Below are positions 24,367 through 32,664 of a DNA stretch of 61,586 bases, piece after piece. The notes under the pieces are model-generated. The model was not told the origin of the DNA. It was given only the letters and a program-made list of their open reading frames with translations, and did no database searches. How positions within the stretch are numbered: position 1 is the first letter of the stretch; every line of letters begins with the position of its first letter. The translations under genes were made by a program, and so were the position numbers. Origin of the DNA: Rathayibacter tritici (GTDB lineage: Bacteria > Actinomycetota > Actinomycetes > Actinomycetales > Microbacteriaceae). The stretch lies in assembly GCF_002932875.1 (NCBI RefSeq), contig NZ_PSWS01000070.1, positions 1-61,586 on the forward strand. The letters run 5' to 3'.

Positions 24367-25110
24367 TCAGCGCGGCGGCAGCCGCAGCGCGCCGTCGAGC
24401 CGGATGGTGTCGCCGTTGAGCAGGGGGTTCTCGACGATGTGCCGCACGAGCGCGGCGAACTCCTCGGGGCGGCCGAGGCGGGCCGGATGGGGTGTGGCGG
24501 AGCCGAGCGCCTCCCGCGCCTTCTCCGGCAGGCCGGCGAGCAGGGGCGTGTCGAAGGTGCCCGGTGCGATCGACACCACGCGCACCAGCCGGGCGGCGAG
24601 CTCCCGCGCGAGCGGCAGCGTCAGCGCGGCCACGGCTCCCTTCGACGCGGCATAGGCCGCTTGCCCGATCTGCCCCTCGAAGGCGGCGATGGAGGCGGTC
24701 GTCACCAGCACACCGCGCTCGCCGTCGATCGGCTCCCGCTCGGCGATCGAGGCCGCCGCGAGCCGCAGCACGTTGAAGGTCCCCGTCACGTTCACGCGCA
24801 CTACCTGCTCGAACTCCTCCAGCGGCAGCGGCCCGTCCCGTCCGAGGAGCCGCCCCGGTGGGGCGATGCCGGCACAGCTGACGGCGATCCGCAGCTCCCC
24901 TGCCGCCTCGACGGCCCGTGCGAGCGCGTCGGAGTCGAGCACGTCTCCCGCGATCAATCGCACCGACCCGGGCAGGCTCGCCGCCTCGACGGCCCGCGGC
25001 AGGTCGAGCACGACGACTCGGGCTCCCGCGAGGGCGAGCGCGGTCGCAGTTGCGGCCCCGAGTCCGGAGGCGCCGCCCGCGACCAGCGCGGATGTCCCGT
25101 CCAGTCGCAC
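24367..25110 (-). CDS. Short-chain dehydrogenase/reductase (HSD10-like)
   Basis: An NAD(P)-binding oxidoreductase of 247 residues. The cofactor motif is AGGASGLG, followed by DVLDSD and the CAGIA turn. Catalytic Ser/Tyr/Lys lie in TTASIAAFEGQIGQAAYAASK. The sequence pattern (FEGQIGQAAYAASKG, NPLLNGDTIRLDGALR) is that of 3-hydroxyacyl-CoA dehydrogenase type 2/17-beta-HSD10-like SDRs, so the oxidation of a short 3-hydroxyacyl-CoA is plausible. It lies two bases downstream of the lipoprotein gene on the same strand. Confidence 0.87.
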   Translation of the reverse strand: MRLDGTSALVAGGASGLGAATATALALAGARVVVLDLPRAVEAASLPGSVRLIAGDVLDSDALARAVEAAGELRIAVSCAGIAPPGRLLGRDGPLPLEEFEQVVRVNVTGTFNVLRLAAASIAEREPIDGERGVLVTTASIAAFEGQIGQAAYAASKGAVAALTLPLARELAARLVRVVSIAPGTFDTPLLAGLPEKAREALGSATPHPARLGRPEEFAALVRHIVENPLLNGDTIRLDGALRLPPR

Positions 25111-25112
25111 GA

Positions 25113-25598
25113 TCAGCCCTCCGCGGCTCGGGTCGGCTCGCCCCCGGGCACCACGGTGGGCTCACTCCCGGAATCACCTGCGCTGTCGCTCCCGGGCTCA
25201 CCGGTCGGGTCGGTTCGCGGCTCGCCGGTCGAGTCTGTCCCCGGCTGGGGAGACGCGAGCGCCTGGGCCGAGCAGTTGGTCAGAGTCGAGTCGTACGCGT
25301 CCCGGGCACGCTGCGCCGCAATCCGGTCCTGGTCGTCGGCGAGGGGGCTGGCGAGCGGCGGGCGCTCCCCCAGGCCGTAGCGGGCAAGGCAGTCCGTGAT
25401 CAGGCGGGCGATGCGCGCTGCGTCCTCTGGATCGCTCGAACTCGACGACGTCGGTTCGGTGGTCGGGACGGTGCTCGACTCCTGGACGGCGTCGTCGGGC
25501 ACGTCGGCAGTAAGGCCCGTGCAGGCGGTGAGACCCAGGGCGAGCGCGGCGCCAACGATCAGCGCGATGGGCGGGCGGAGCCTCGTACGCGGGAGCAT
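25113..25598 (-). CDS. Hypothetical lipoprotein
   Basis: The protein has 161 residues. ATG 25598 opens a signal peptide (LRPPIALIVGAALALGLTAC) with lipobox LTAC. The mature part has a Ser/Thr/Pro-rich linker, a helical core of about 70 residues with Cys residues (TDCLARYGLGERPPL; STLTNCSAQAL), and an acidic Gly/Ser/Pro tail with repeated GEP/GSDS units. I do not recognise the family. It is probably co-transcribed with the SDR gene. Confidence 0.65.
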   Translation of the reverse strand: MLPRTRLRPPIALIVGAALALGLTACTGLTADVPDDAVQESSTVPTTEPTSSSSSDPEDAARIARLITDCLARYGLGERPPLASPLADDQDRIAAQRARDAYDSTLTNCSAQALASPQPGTDSTGEPRTDPTGEPGSDSAGDSGSEPTVVPGGEPTRAAEG

Positions 25599-25746
25599 GG
25601 GCGACCTCGTTCGTGACCGGTGCGGTCGGGATGCGGGCGAAGGTGCGGGCGGGACTGCGGCCACGGTAGCGCAGTGACCGAGCGTCGTCAGGGGTGGGCG
25701 CGCTCTCCCGACGACTGTCACCCCCAATGGGGCACAATGTCCTGTT

Positions 25747-26550
25747 CTACGAGGGATCGGCGAGCGCCCACATACCGACCGCGGCGGCCGCCGCGACGTT
25801 GAGCGAGTCGATCCCGTGACTCATCGGAATCTGCACGGCGACATCGGCCGCGGAGAGCGCCTGAGCGCTGAGCCCCTGACCCTCGGTGCCGAGCACCAGG
25901 GCTACCCGCTCCGGGGCACGGGCGGCGAATTCCCGCAGCGGCACAGCCTCCGGTGTCAGCGCCATCGCCGCGATGGTGAAGCCCGCCCCGCGCAGGAGCC
26001 GCTGCGTCGACTCCCAGTCGCCGACGCGAGTCCACGGCACCTGCAGCACGGTGCCCATGCTGACCCGGATAGCGCGGCGATAGAAGGGATCGGAGCAGCG
26101 CGCCGTGACGAGCACAGCGTCCGCTCCGATGGCTCCGACAGAGCGGAAGATCGCGCCGACGTTGGTCGGATCGACCACGTCCTCGAGCACGACGATGCGT
26201 CGAGCGCCGGCGAGCAGCTCGGCGGGATCGGGCAGCTCGGGCCGGTCCACGGCCGCGATCAACCCGCGGTGCAGGGTGTACCCGGTGAGCTCGGCCAGCA
26301 GCTCGCCCGGGCCGGTGAAGACGGGCACATCGAACGCACCGACCAGGCGCTCCGCTTCCGCAGCCGACCCGCCGAGAGCGAGCACCGATCTCGGCCGATG
26401 GCCGACACTGAGCGCGCGCTCCAGGACGAGCGCCGACTCCGCGATGTAGAGCCCGAGCGGCCCGCGGGCATTCTTCAGCGCAACGTCCGTGGCGTGCGCA
26501 TAGTCGCGAAGACGCGGGTCCTCGAGCGTCGTGATCTCGATGCGCTCCAT
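25747..26550 (-). CDS. TrmH-family (SPOUT) RNA methyltransferase
   Basis: A 2'-O-ribose methyltransferase of 267 residues. An N-terminal substrate-binding region (about 1-105) precedes the SPOUT fold with motif 1 NVGAIFRSV, motif 2 LVLGTEGQGL and motif 3 IPMSHGIDSLNVAAAAAV, which form the trefoil knot that binds S-adenosylmethionine. The exact rRNA or tRNA target is not evident. It is 4 bp downstream of the aldehyde dehydrogenase gene. Confidence 0.9.
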   Translation of the reverse strand: MERIEITTLEDPRLRDYAHATDVALKNARGPLGLYIAESALVLERALSVGHRPRSVLALGGSAAEAERLVGAFDVPVFTGPGELLAELTGYTLHRGLIAAVDRPELPDPAELLAGARRIVVLEDVVDPTNVGAIFRSVGAIGADAVLVTARCSDPFYRRAIRVSMGTVLQVPWTRVGDWESTQRLLRGAGFTIAAMALTPEAVPLREFAARAPERVALVLGTEGQGLSAQALSAADVAVQIPMSHGIDSLNVAAAAAVGMWALADPS

Positions 26551-26554
26551 GTGA

Positions 26555-28042
26555 TCAGACGAACGGATCGGGGGTGAGCGTGTACTTGGTGCTGAGGTAC
26601 TCGTGGATCCCCTCGAGCCCGCCCTCGCGGCCGAGCCCCGACTGCTTCACCCCGCCGAAGGGTGCTGCCGCGTTGGAGACGACGCCGACATTGAGGCCCA
26701 TCATCCCGGTCGCCATCCGCTCGACCATCCGCTGGCCGCGGGCGAGATCGCGCGTGAAGACGTACGAGACGAGCCCGTACTCGGTGTCGTTCGCGAGCGC
26801 TACCGCCTCGTCCTCGTCACCGAAGGGCACGATCGCGAGGACCGGTCCGAAGATCTCGGTGCGGAGGATCTCGCTCCCCCGATCGACTCCGGTGAGAACG
26901 GTCGGCTCGTAGAAATGGCCGGGCCCGTCGAGGCGGCTCCCTCCCGTGCGCAGGCTCGCACCGCGCGCGACCGCGTCGGCCACGAGGGAGGCCGCCTTCT
27001 CGACGGCGTGCTCATCGATCAACGGACCGATGCTCACCCCGTCCTCGGTGCCGCGGCCGATCCGCAACTCGTTCACGCGTTCGGTGACCCGCGCGGCGAA
27101 CTCCTCGGCGATCGACTCGTGCACGAAGAAACGGTTTGCGGCCGTGCAGGCCTGGCCGATGTTGCGGAACTTGGCGAGCATGGCGCCCTCGACGGCGCGA
27201 TCGAGATCGGCGTCCTCGAACACGACGAACGGCGCGTTGCCGCCGAGCTCCATCGACGTCCGCAGCACGTTCTCGGACGCCTGCTGCAACAGCGTCCTCC
27301 CGACCGGCGTGGAGCCGGTGAAAGAGAGCTTCCGGAGCCGGGGGTCCGCGAGGATCGGAGCCGAGACAGCCCCGGCCGACGAGGTGGTGATCACGTTGAC
27401 GACACCCGCGGGCAGCCCCGCCTCGGCCAGCAGAGCCGCGAAGGCGAGGGTGGTCAGCGGAGTGAGTTCGGCCGGCTTCACGACGACCGTACAGCCCGCT
27501 GCGAGGGCCGGGGCGATCTTCCGGGTCGCCATCGCGAGGGGGAAGTTCCACGGGGTGATCAGATAGCAGGGGCCGACCGGGTGCTGCGAGACGATCATCC
27601 GCCCGCTGCCCTCGGGCGAGACGCCGTAACGGCCCGTGATGCGCACGGCCTCCTCGCTGAACCAGCGCAGGAACTCGCCACCGTAGACGACCTCACCCCG
27701 CGCCTCCGCCACCGGCTTGCCCATCTCGAGCGCCATCAGGAGCGCGAACTCCTCGGTGCGCTCCTGCAGGAGGTCGAAGGCCCTCCGCAGGATCTCGCCG
27801 CGCTTTCTCGGCGCGGTCGCCGCCCACGCGGGCCCGGCTGCGACCGCGGCGTCGAGCGCACGGACACCGTCCCCCGGGGTCGCATCGGCGATCGAGACGA
27901 GGACCGCCCCCGTCGCCGGGTCCTCGACATCGATCGAGCCGCCGCCGGACGCGTCCACCCACTCACCACCGATCAGCAGCTGCGTGGGAATGCTCGCGAG
28001 CAGAGCGGTCTCGGCGGCGCTAGCGGCGACGGAATCAGTCAC
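26555..28042 (-). CDS. gabD: NAD(P)-dependent succinate-semialdehyde-type aldehyde dehydrogenase
   Basis: An aldehyde dehydrogenase of 495 residues. ELGGNAPFVVFEDADLD holds the catalytic Glu, and GQACTAANRFFVHES the catalytic Cys. PWNFPLAMATRKIAPALAAG and the GLGREGGLEGIHEYLSTKY end match the succinate-semialdehyde/glutarate-semialdehyde group, which feeds GABA breakdown into the TCA cycle. The exact substrate is inferred; no GABA transaminase is nearby. GGAGGGAACC precedes the start on the minus strand. Confidence 0.85.
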   Translation of the reverse strand: MTDSVAASAAETALLASIPTQLLIGGEWVDASGGGSIDVEDPATGAVLVSIADATPGDGVRALDAAVAAGPAWAATAPRKRGEILRRAFDLLQERTEEFALLMALEMGKPVAEARGEVVYGGEFLRWFSEEAVRITGRYGVSPEGSGRMIVSQHPVGPCYLITPWNFPLAMATRKIAPALAAGCTVVVKPAELTPLTTLAFAALLAEAGLPAGVVNVITTSSAGAVSAPILADPRLRKLSFTGSTPVGRTLLQQASENVLRTSMELGGNAPFVVFEDADLDRAVEGAMLAKFRNIGQACTAANRFFVHESIAEEFAARVTERVNELRIGRGTEDGVSIGPLIDEHAVEKAASLVADAVARGASLRTGGSRLDGPGHFYEPTVLTGVDRGSEILRTEIFGPVLAIVPFGDEDEAVALANDTEYGLVSYVFTRDLARGQRMVERMATGMMGLNVGVVSNAAAPFGGVKQSGLGREGGLEGIHEYLSTKYTLTPDPFV

Positions 28043-28195
28043 GGGAGGGAACCTTTTCTTCGGATCGAAGCGCGGAGACCGCGCGGAGAGGAGCTTTCCG
28101 TCCTCCAGTGTAGGTCGGGACGTCCCACCGCGAGCGAGGTCCTGGCCCGTCGTGAGAACTCCCGCGCCGCCAAGCCCTGTGGAGGGAGATCTCCC

Positions 28196-28771
28196 TCAGC
28201 GTGAGCGCTCGACGCGGACCCCCGCCTCCGTCAGCTCGCGCAGCGCCGCCGCACTCGCCTCCTCAGAGACGCCCGCCACCAAATCACTCAACACCCGGAC
28301 CTCGAGCCCCGCCCGGCGCGCATCCAGTGCCGAGGCGCGGACGCAGTGATCCGTCGCGAGTCCCACGACGTCGAGTTCCGTGATGCCCCGGTCGGCGAGC
28401 ACGGCGTCCAGCGCCGCCCCCTCCTGCGTCGCACCCTCGAACGCGGAGTAGGAGGGACGGCCCTGGCCCTTGAGGATCTGCACGTCGATGTGCGCGGTGT
28501 CCAGGCCCGGGTGGAACTGCGCCCCCGTCGTGCCTGCGACGCAGTGCACAGGCCAGCTGTCGACGAAATCTGGCTCCGTTGCGAAGTGACCACCGTTGTC
28601 GGAGTGGCCCTCGTGCCAGTCGCGCGAGGCGAGCACCGCGGCGTAGCGGTCCGGGTGCGCCGCGAGGTACGCGCTCACGCCCTCGGCGACGGCCGTGCCA
28701 CCGGTGACGGCGAGCGCACCTCCCTCGGTGAAGTCGTTCTGCACATCGACGATGAGGAGTGCGGTGGTCAT
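28196..28771 (-). CDS. pncA: Nicotinamidase (isochorismatase family)
   Basis: Hydrolyses nicotinamide to nicotinate in NAD salvage. It has 191 residues with the triad Asp in LIVDVQNDF, Lys in QILKGQG and Cys in LATDHCVRAS, and metal ligands in SRDWHEGHS-----H. Its length and motif spacing are normal for PncA. A perfect 16-bp palindrome (28182-28197) overlaps the stop codon region and may act in 3' end formation. Confidence 0.9.
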   Translation of the reverse strand: MTTALLIVDVQNDFTEGGALAVTGGTAVAEGVSAYLAAHPDRYAAVLASRDWHEGHSDNGGHFATEPDFVDSWPVHCVAGTTGAQFHPGLDTAHIDVQILKGQGRPSYSAFEGATQEGAALDAVLADRGITELDVVGLATDHCVRASALDARRAGLEVRVLSDLVAGVSEEASAAALRELTEAGVRVERSR

Positions 28772-28817
28772 CGTGGTCCTTCCGAGACGAGGAGGTGGTG
28801 GTCGACGCCGCTTCGAA

Positions 28818-30227
28818 TCACGAGTCGGACAACGCCCCGCCGCAGCGGTAGACGCCGGTGACCAGGGTGTCGATGGCCGTCTTCGCCGAGTCCGTGACGT
28901 CGCCGAGAGCGTAGATCGCGAAGGTCAGCTCGGTGCCGTCCGCCGCGGTGATCACGCCGGCGAGGGTGTAGCCCGTGTCGATCCAGCCGGTCTTCGCGCG
29001 CACCGCCCCGTCTGCGGCAGCGTTGTCACCGGCGAAGCGGTCGGCGTAGGACAGCGACCCTGTCCGGCCGGACACCGGCAGGCCGTCGAGGAGAACGCCC
29101 AGCTGCCCCTCGCGGGCCTGCACCCTGCGCAGCAGCTCGGTGAAGAACGCCGGGGCGACCGCGTTGTCGTCGCTGAGACCGGAGCCATCGACGAGTGTGA
29201 TGCCGGACGTGTCGACTCCGTATCCCGCGAGCCCCTGGAGCACACCGGCCTGCTCCGCGCCGAAATCGCTGCCCGCGCCCGTGCGGATCGCGACGAGCCG
29301 CGCGAGCATCTCGGCGATCGCGTTGTCGGACACCAGCAGCATCTGCTGCACCAGGGTGCCGACCGGGGCCGACTCGACCGTCCCGAGCACGGCGGCACCG
29401 GCGGGCGCGGTCCCGGTCGAGATCGTGGGCGCGCCGCTCAGTTCGTCGGCGAATGCCTGGCCCGCGCGGCCGACCGGATCGGTGCCGCGCTCGGAGGTGG
29501 AGGCCGCCGGATCCTCGCGGTCGCCGTCCACCTGGAGCGACGTGATCTCGGGCATGTACCCGTCGACCTGCTCCTTGCGGTTCCAGCTGGGCTGCCATGT
29601 CTCACCGGAGTAGAGGGAGGAGTCGAGCACGAGCGACGTGATCGACGTGCCGTCCGTCGAAGGGTCGGCGTCCCAAGCGCTCTCGACCTGCGCCGCGAGG
29701 TCGTCGAGATGCGCTGCCCCTGCGTAGGTGGACTCCTGCCCGGTGGGCAACCGGCTCAGGGTGAGGTCGCCACCGCCGACGAGGACGACGCTCCCCGGCG
29801 CGCTCCCGCGCACCACCGTGGTGGCAATGCGCGCGTCGGGCCCGAGCACGGCGAGTGCCGACGCTGCCGTGAGGATCTTGAGAGCGGAGGCGGTGCGGGA
29901 CGCCGTCGCGCCCCCACGGTCGAAGAGCACCTCGCCCGTCGCGGCGTCGACCACCCGCGCCTGCAGCGAGCCCAGTCGCGGATCGGCCGCGAGCCCTGCG
30001 ACGGAGCAGGTGCGCAGCGCCTCACCTGCTTCGGCGGCGCTTGGCCGCGCCGTGGCGGTCGGACTCGGAGGAGCGGTTCGAGCCGCGGCCACTGCCACCA
30101 CCGGCGCGTCCGGCTCCGTGGCCCTGCCCACTGCCGTACCAGCGCCGAAGGCAGCGATACCCAGCACGGCGGCGAGGAGCACCGCGGCGATCGCGAGGAG
30201 GCGGCGGCGAGGCGGAGTGGCGATCAT
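28818..30227 (-). CDS. dacB: D-alanyl-D-alanine carboxypeptidase/endopeptidase (PBP4 type)
   Basis: A penicillin-binding protein of the S13 family with 469 residues that trims peptidoglycan cross-links. ATG 30227 begins a basic, hydrophobic signal-anchor (LLAIAAVLLAAVLGIAAFGAG). Motifs are SALK (SXXK, in RTASALKILTAAS), SDN (LVSDNAIAEM) and KTG (RAKTGWID), with the family's long insert between SXXK and SDN (about residues 150-320). An A/T/P-rich linker follows the anchor. Between its start and the tRNA-Thr gene lie 15-bp tandem repeats. Confidence 0.88.
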   Translation of the reverse strand: MIATPPRRRLLAIAAVLLAAVLGIAAFGAGTAVGRATEPDAPVVAVAAARTAPPSPTATARPSAAEAGEALRTCSVAGLAADPRLGSLQARVVDAATGEVLFDRGGATASRTASALKILTAASALAVLGPDARIATTVVRGSAPGSVVLVGGGDLTLSRLPTGQESTYAGAAHLDDLAAQVESAWDADPSTDGTSITSLVLDSSLYSGETWQPSWNRKEQVDGYMPEITSLQVDGDREDPAASTSERGTDPVGRAGQAFADELSGAPTISTGTAPAGAAVLGTVESAPVGTLVQQMLLVSDNAIAEMLARLVAIRTGAGSDFGAEQAGVLQGLAGYGVDTSGITLVDGSGLSDDNAVAPAFFTELLRRVQAREGQLGVLLDGLPVSGRTGSLSYADRFAGDNAAADGAVRAKTGWIDTGYTLAGVITAADGTELTFAIYALGDVTDSAKTAIDTLVTGVYRCGGALSDS

Positions 30228-30272
30228 CACGACCAGGCTAACCGGCTGCGACCTGGGCGTCGCAGGTCGGGC

Positions 30273-30317
30273 GACACGGAGCCCGAGGACACGAAGCCCG
30301 AGGACACGGAGCCCCGG
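30273..30317. repeat. 15-bp tandem repeat next to tRNA-Thr
   Basis: Three units of about 15 bp (GACACGGAGCCCGAG at 30273, GACACGAAGCCCGAG at 30288, GACACGGAGCCCCGG at 30303) and a degenerate fourth run into the 3' end of the tRNA gene. They fill most of the gap between dacB and tRNA-Thr. Confidence 0.85.
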
Positions 30318-30325
30318 CAACACGG

Positions 30326-30398
30326 AGCCGCCTGTGGGAATCGAACCCACGACCTTCTCATTACGAGTGAGACGCTCTGCCGACTGAGCTAAGGCGGC
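30326..30398 (-). tRNA. tRNA-Thr (CGU)
   Basis: The minus strand folds as a normal tRNA: acceptor GCCGCCT/AGGCGGC, D arm AGCTCAGTCGGCAGAGC, anticodon arm TCTCACTCGTAATGAGA with anticodon CGT, and T arm GTGGGTTCGA. No CCA is encoded. Confidence 0.96.
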
Positions 30399-30523
30399 GT
30401 GTACGTAGGGCCGGAGCCTCGGACACGATTAACCAGCATAGCCTGCTCGCGCACCCTGGAGTGAATCGGGCCACTGCCCCGCCGGGTGGCGCCCGGAACG
30501 CGCCCGAGACCGCCGCGGCCCGC

Positions 30524-31144
30524 TCAGGCCAGCGCACCGCGCAGCTCCTCGAACGAGCGGGCGATTCGGCCGGGCAGCGCCTCCTTGCCGTCGTGATCGA
30601 CCCAGGCCGCCCAGGCGTGGCGCACTGCGGCCAGACCGAGGAGAGTCAGCATCCGCGCCCGGCTGCGGACGCGCTCGACGTCATCGTCCTGGTGGCCGAG
30701 GCGCTCGACGACCAGCCCCTCGATCGCGAGCTCGAACTCGCGCATCCCGGCGATCTTGAGCCCCACGAGGTGGGGATGCTCGCGGAAGAGTGCGCGCCGG
30801 AGGACGTGCAGCTCTCGGTCCTCCTCGAACGGCTCCTCCATCGCCGCGACGAAGACGACCTGGAGATCATCGAGTACCGTGCCCCGACCGGCGACGAAGG
30901 CGGCGGCGGTCTCGTCGGCGATTACGGGGAGACCGCCGACCAGCGCGTCCTCCTTCGAGGCGAAGTAGTTGAAGAACGTACGTGTCGACACGTCGGCGGC
31001 ACGCGCGACGTCCTCGATGGTCACGCGCTCGGGACCGCGCTCGCTCGCGAGGCGCAGGACCGCGATCTCGATCGCCCGACGCGTGGCGCGGCGCTTGCGC
31101 TCGCGGAGCCCGAGCTGCTGCATGCACTCCTGCTCGGTCAGCAC
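30524..31144 (-). CDS. TetR-family transcriptional regulator
   Basis: A repressor of 206 residues. The start is taken as GTG 31144 because AAGGAGG lies seven bases upstream on the minus strand; it overlaps the end of the hydrolase gene by 7 bp. The N-terminal HTH reads VTIEDVARAADVSTRTFFNYFASKEDALVG, a standard TetR DNA-binding domain (given here in two parts: VTIEDVARAADVSTRT and FFNYFASKEDALVG). The C-terminal ligand domain is helical and unassigned. It is the last gene of the topA-tmk-holB-hydrolase chain, so it is probably co-expressed with the hydrolase. Confidence 0.88.
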   Translation of the reverse strand: MLTEQECMQQLGLRERKRRATRRAIEIAVLRLASERGPERVTIEDVARAADVSTRTFFNYFASKEDALVGGLPVIADETAAAFVAGRGTVLDDLQVVFVAAMEEPFEEDRELHVLRRALFREHPHLVGLKIAGMREFELAIEGLVVERLGHQDDDVERVRSRARMLTLLGLAAVRHAWAAWVDHDGKEALPGRIARSFEELRGALA

Positions 31145-32664
31145 TGCGGGTCCTCCTTCGGAACGGTCCCCTCGAGCAGGTACGCGTCGACCGCGTCGTT
31201 CACGCACGAGTTCGACTTGTTGTAGGCCGTGTGGCCCTCGCCGTCGTACGTGACGAGGTGACCGGCGGCGAGTTCACCCGCCAGGGCCTGGGCCCAGACG
31301 TAGGGGGTCGCCGGGTCGTTCGTCGTCCCCACGACCAGGATCGGTGCCGAGCCCTCGGCGGTGATCGGCGCGCGCGACCCCTCGAACGCGGCCGGCCACT
31401 GGCTGCAGAGGATGTCTCCGTAGGCAAGGTAGCGCCCGAGCGTCGGCGCGGCCTGCTCGAGGGCCGCCTCGTTGGCGCGCATCGAGGCGGTGTCGGCGTT
31501 GTAGGAGTAGTCGACGCAGTTGATTGCGAGGAAGGCCTCGGTGGTGTTGCTCGAGTACTGCCCGTCCCCGTCGCGTCCGTTGTACGCGTCGGCGAACTGG
31601 AAGGCGATCTCGGGGTCGCCCCTGCGCACCTCGGCGAGCATCCCGCTCAGCGATCCCCACGCGGTGGCGTCGTAGAGCGGGTAGACGATGGCCGTGAACA
31701 ACGTGTTCGCGCCCAGCTCGCGGCCATCGGAGGCCCGGATCGGCGACGCCTCGACGTCCTCGAGCATCCGGCCCAGCTGGGCCGCGCCCGCGTCGACCGT
31801 GCCGGTGAACGGGCAGTCGGCCGAGCGGAGGCAGTCGGCCAAGTAGGCGCGCAGGGCGCTTTCGAAACCTTTCGCCTGTTGGAGCGCCGCGTCGAACGAG
31901 GTCGCCGCCGGGTCGATCGCGCCGTCGAGGACGAGACGCCCGACCCGCTCGGGGAAGAGCCCCGCATAGGTCGCGCCGAGGAAGGTGCCGTAGGAGTAGC
32001 CGAGGTAGTGCAGCGTCTCGTCACCGAGAGCTGCGCGCAGCACGTCGAGGTCGCGGGCCGCGCTCGTCGTGCCGACCTCGCCAAGAAGCGGACCACTGCG
32101 CTGCTCGCACGCGGACGCGAACGCCGCGTCCGACGTGCGCTGCGCCTGGATCCACTCGTCACTGCCCCGTTCCCCCGGCGTGATGTCGTAGAGGTAGGAG
32201 TCGAGTCCTGCGGCGTCCACGCACGAGACCGCGGTCGAGGCCCCCACTCCGCGGGGGTCGAAACCGACGACGTCGTAGCGGGCCGCGAGCGCCGAGTCGA
32301 CCGCGTAGTCGGCGCTGTCCCGAATGAGGTCGGCGCCCGAGGCACCCGGCCCGCCCGGGTTCACGAGCAGTGATCCGAGTGCAGGACCCCGCGTCGCGGG
32401 GCGGCGGACCAGCGCAATCGACGCGGTCCCGCCCGACGGGTTGTCCCAGTCCAGCGGCACGGTCGCGTCGGTGCAGAGGGCGCCGTCGCCGCAGTCGTCC
32501 CAGACCAGGACCTGGGAGTAGTAGGGCTCGAGACCGGCTGCGACGGCCTGCGGCTGCGGGGAGGAGGTCCGCTCCACGCTCGGTCCGGGTGCGAAGCAGG
32601 CGGTGAGGAGCGACGCGGCCGCAATGATCGCGAGCACGGCTGCCGACTGGCGCCCCCTCCTCAC
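31138..32664 (-). CDS. Secreted alpha/beta hydrolase with TAP-like C-terminal domain
   Basis: A lipoprotein of 508 residues (GTG 32664; lipobox LTAC) of the S33/tripeptidyl-aminopeptidase-like group. The oxyanion/glycine motif NPGGPGASG precedes the nucleophile elbow GYSYGTFLG; the late acid and His are in VVGTTNDPATP and YDGEGHTAYN, the last within the TAP-like C-terminal domain (about residues 400-505). Likely an exported peptidase or esterase. Its start overlaps the holB stop by GTGA, and it overlaps tetR downstream. Confidence 0.87.
   Translation of the reverse strand: MRRGRQSAAVLAIIAAASLLTACFAPGPSVERTSSPQPQAVAAGLEPYYSQVLVWDDCGDGALCTDATVPLDWDNPSGGTASIALVRRPATRGPALGSLLVNPGGPGASGADLIRDSADYAVDSALAARYDVVGFDPRGVGASTAVSCVDAAGLDSYLYDITPGERGSDEWIQAQRTSDAAFASACEQRSGPLLGEVGTTSAARDLDVLRAALGDETLHYLGYSYGTFLGATYAGLFPERVGRLVLDGAIDPAATSFDAALQQAKGFESALRAYLADCLRSADCPFTGTVDAGAAQLGRMLEDVEASPIRASDGRELGANTLFTAIVYPLYDATAWGSLSGMLAEVRRGDPEIAFQFADAYNGRDGDGQYSSNTTEAFLAINCVDYSYNADTASMRANEAALEQAAPTLGRYLAYGDILCSQWPAAFEGSRAPITAEGSAPILVVGTTNDPATPYVWAQALAGELAAGHLVTYDGEGHTAYNKSNSCVNDAVDAYLLEGTVPKEDPQC

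Noticed and set aside
25720-25736. CCCCAATGGGG palindrome between trmH and the lipoprotein gene, as another C-rich-loop RNA
   Set aside because: There is only a 4-bp arm and a 3-base loop, with no second hairpin and no terminator.
30273-30332. 15-bp repeats as a CRISPR-like array
   Set aside because: The units are directly adjacent with no spacers, and there are no cas genes.
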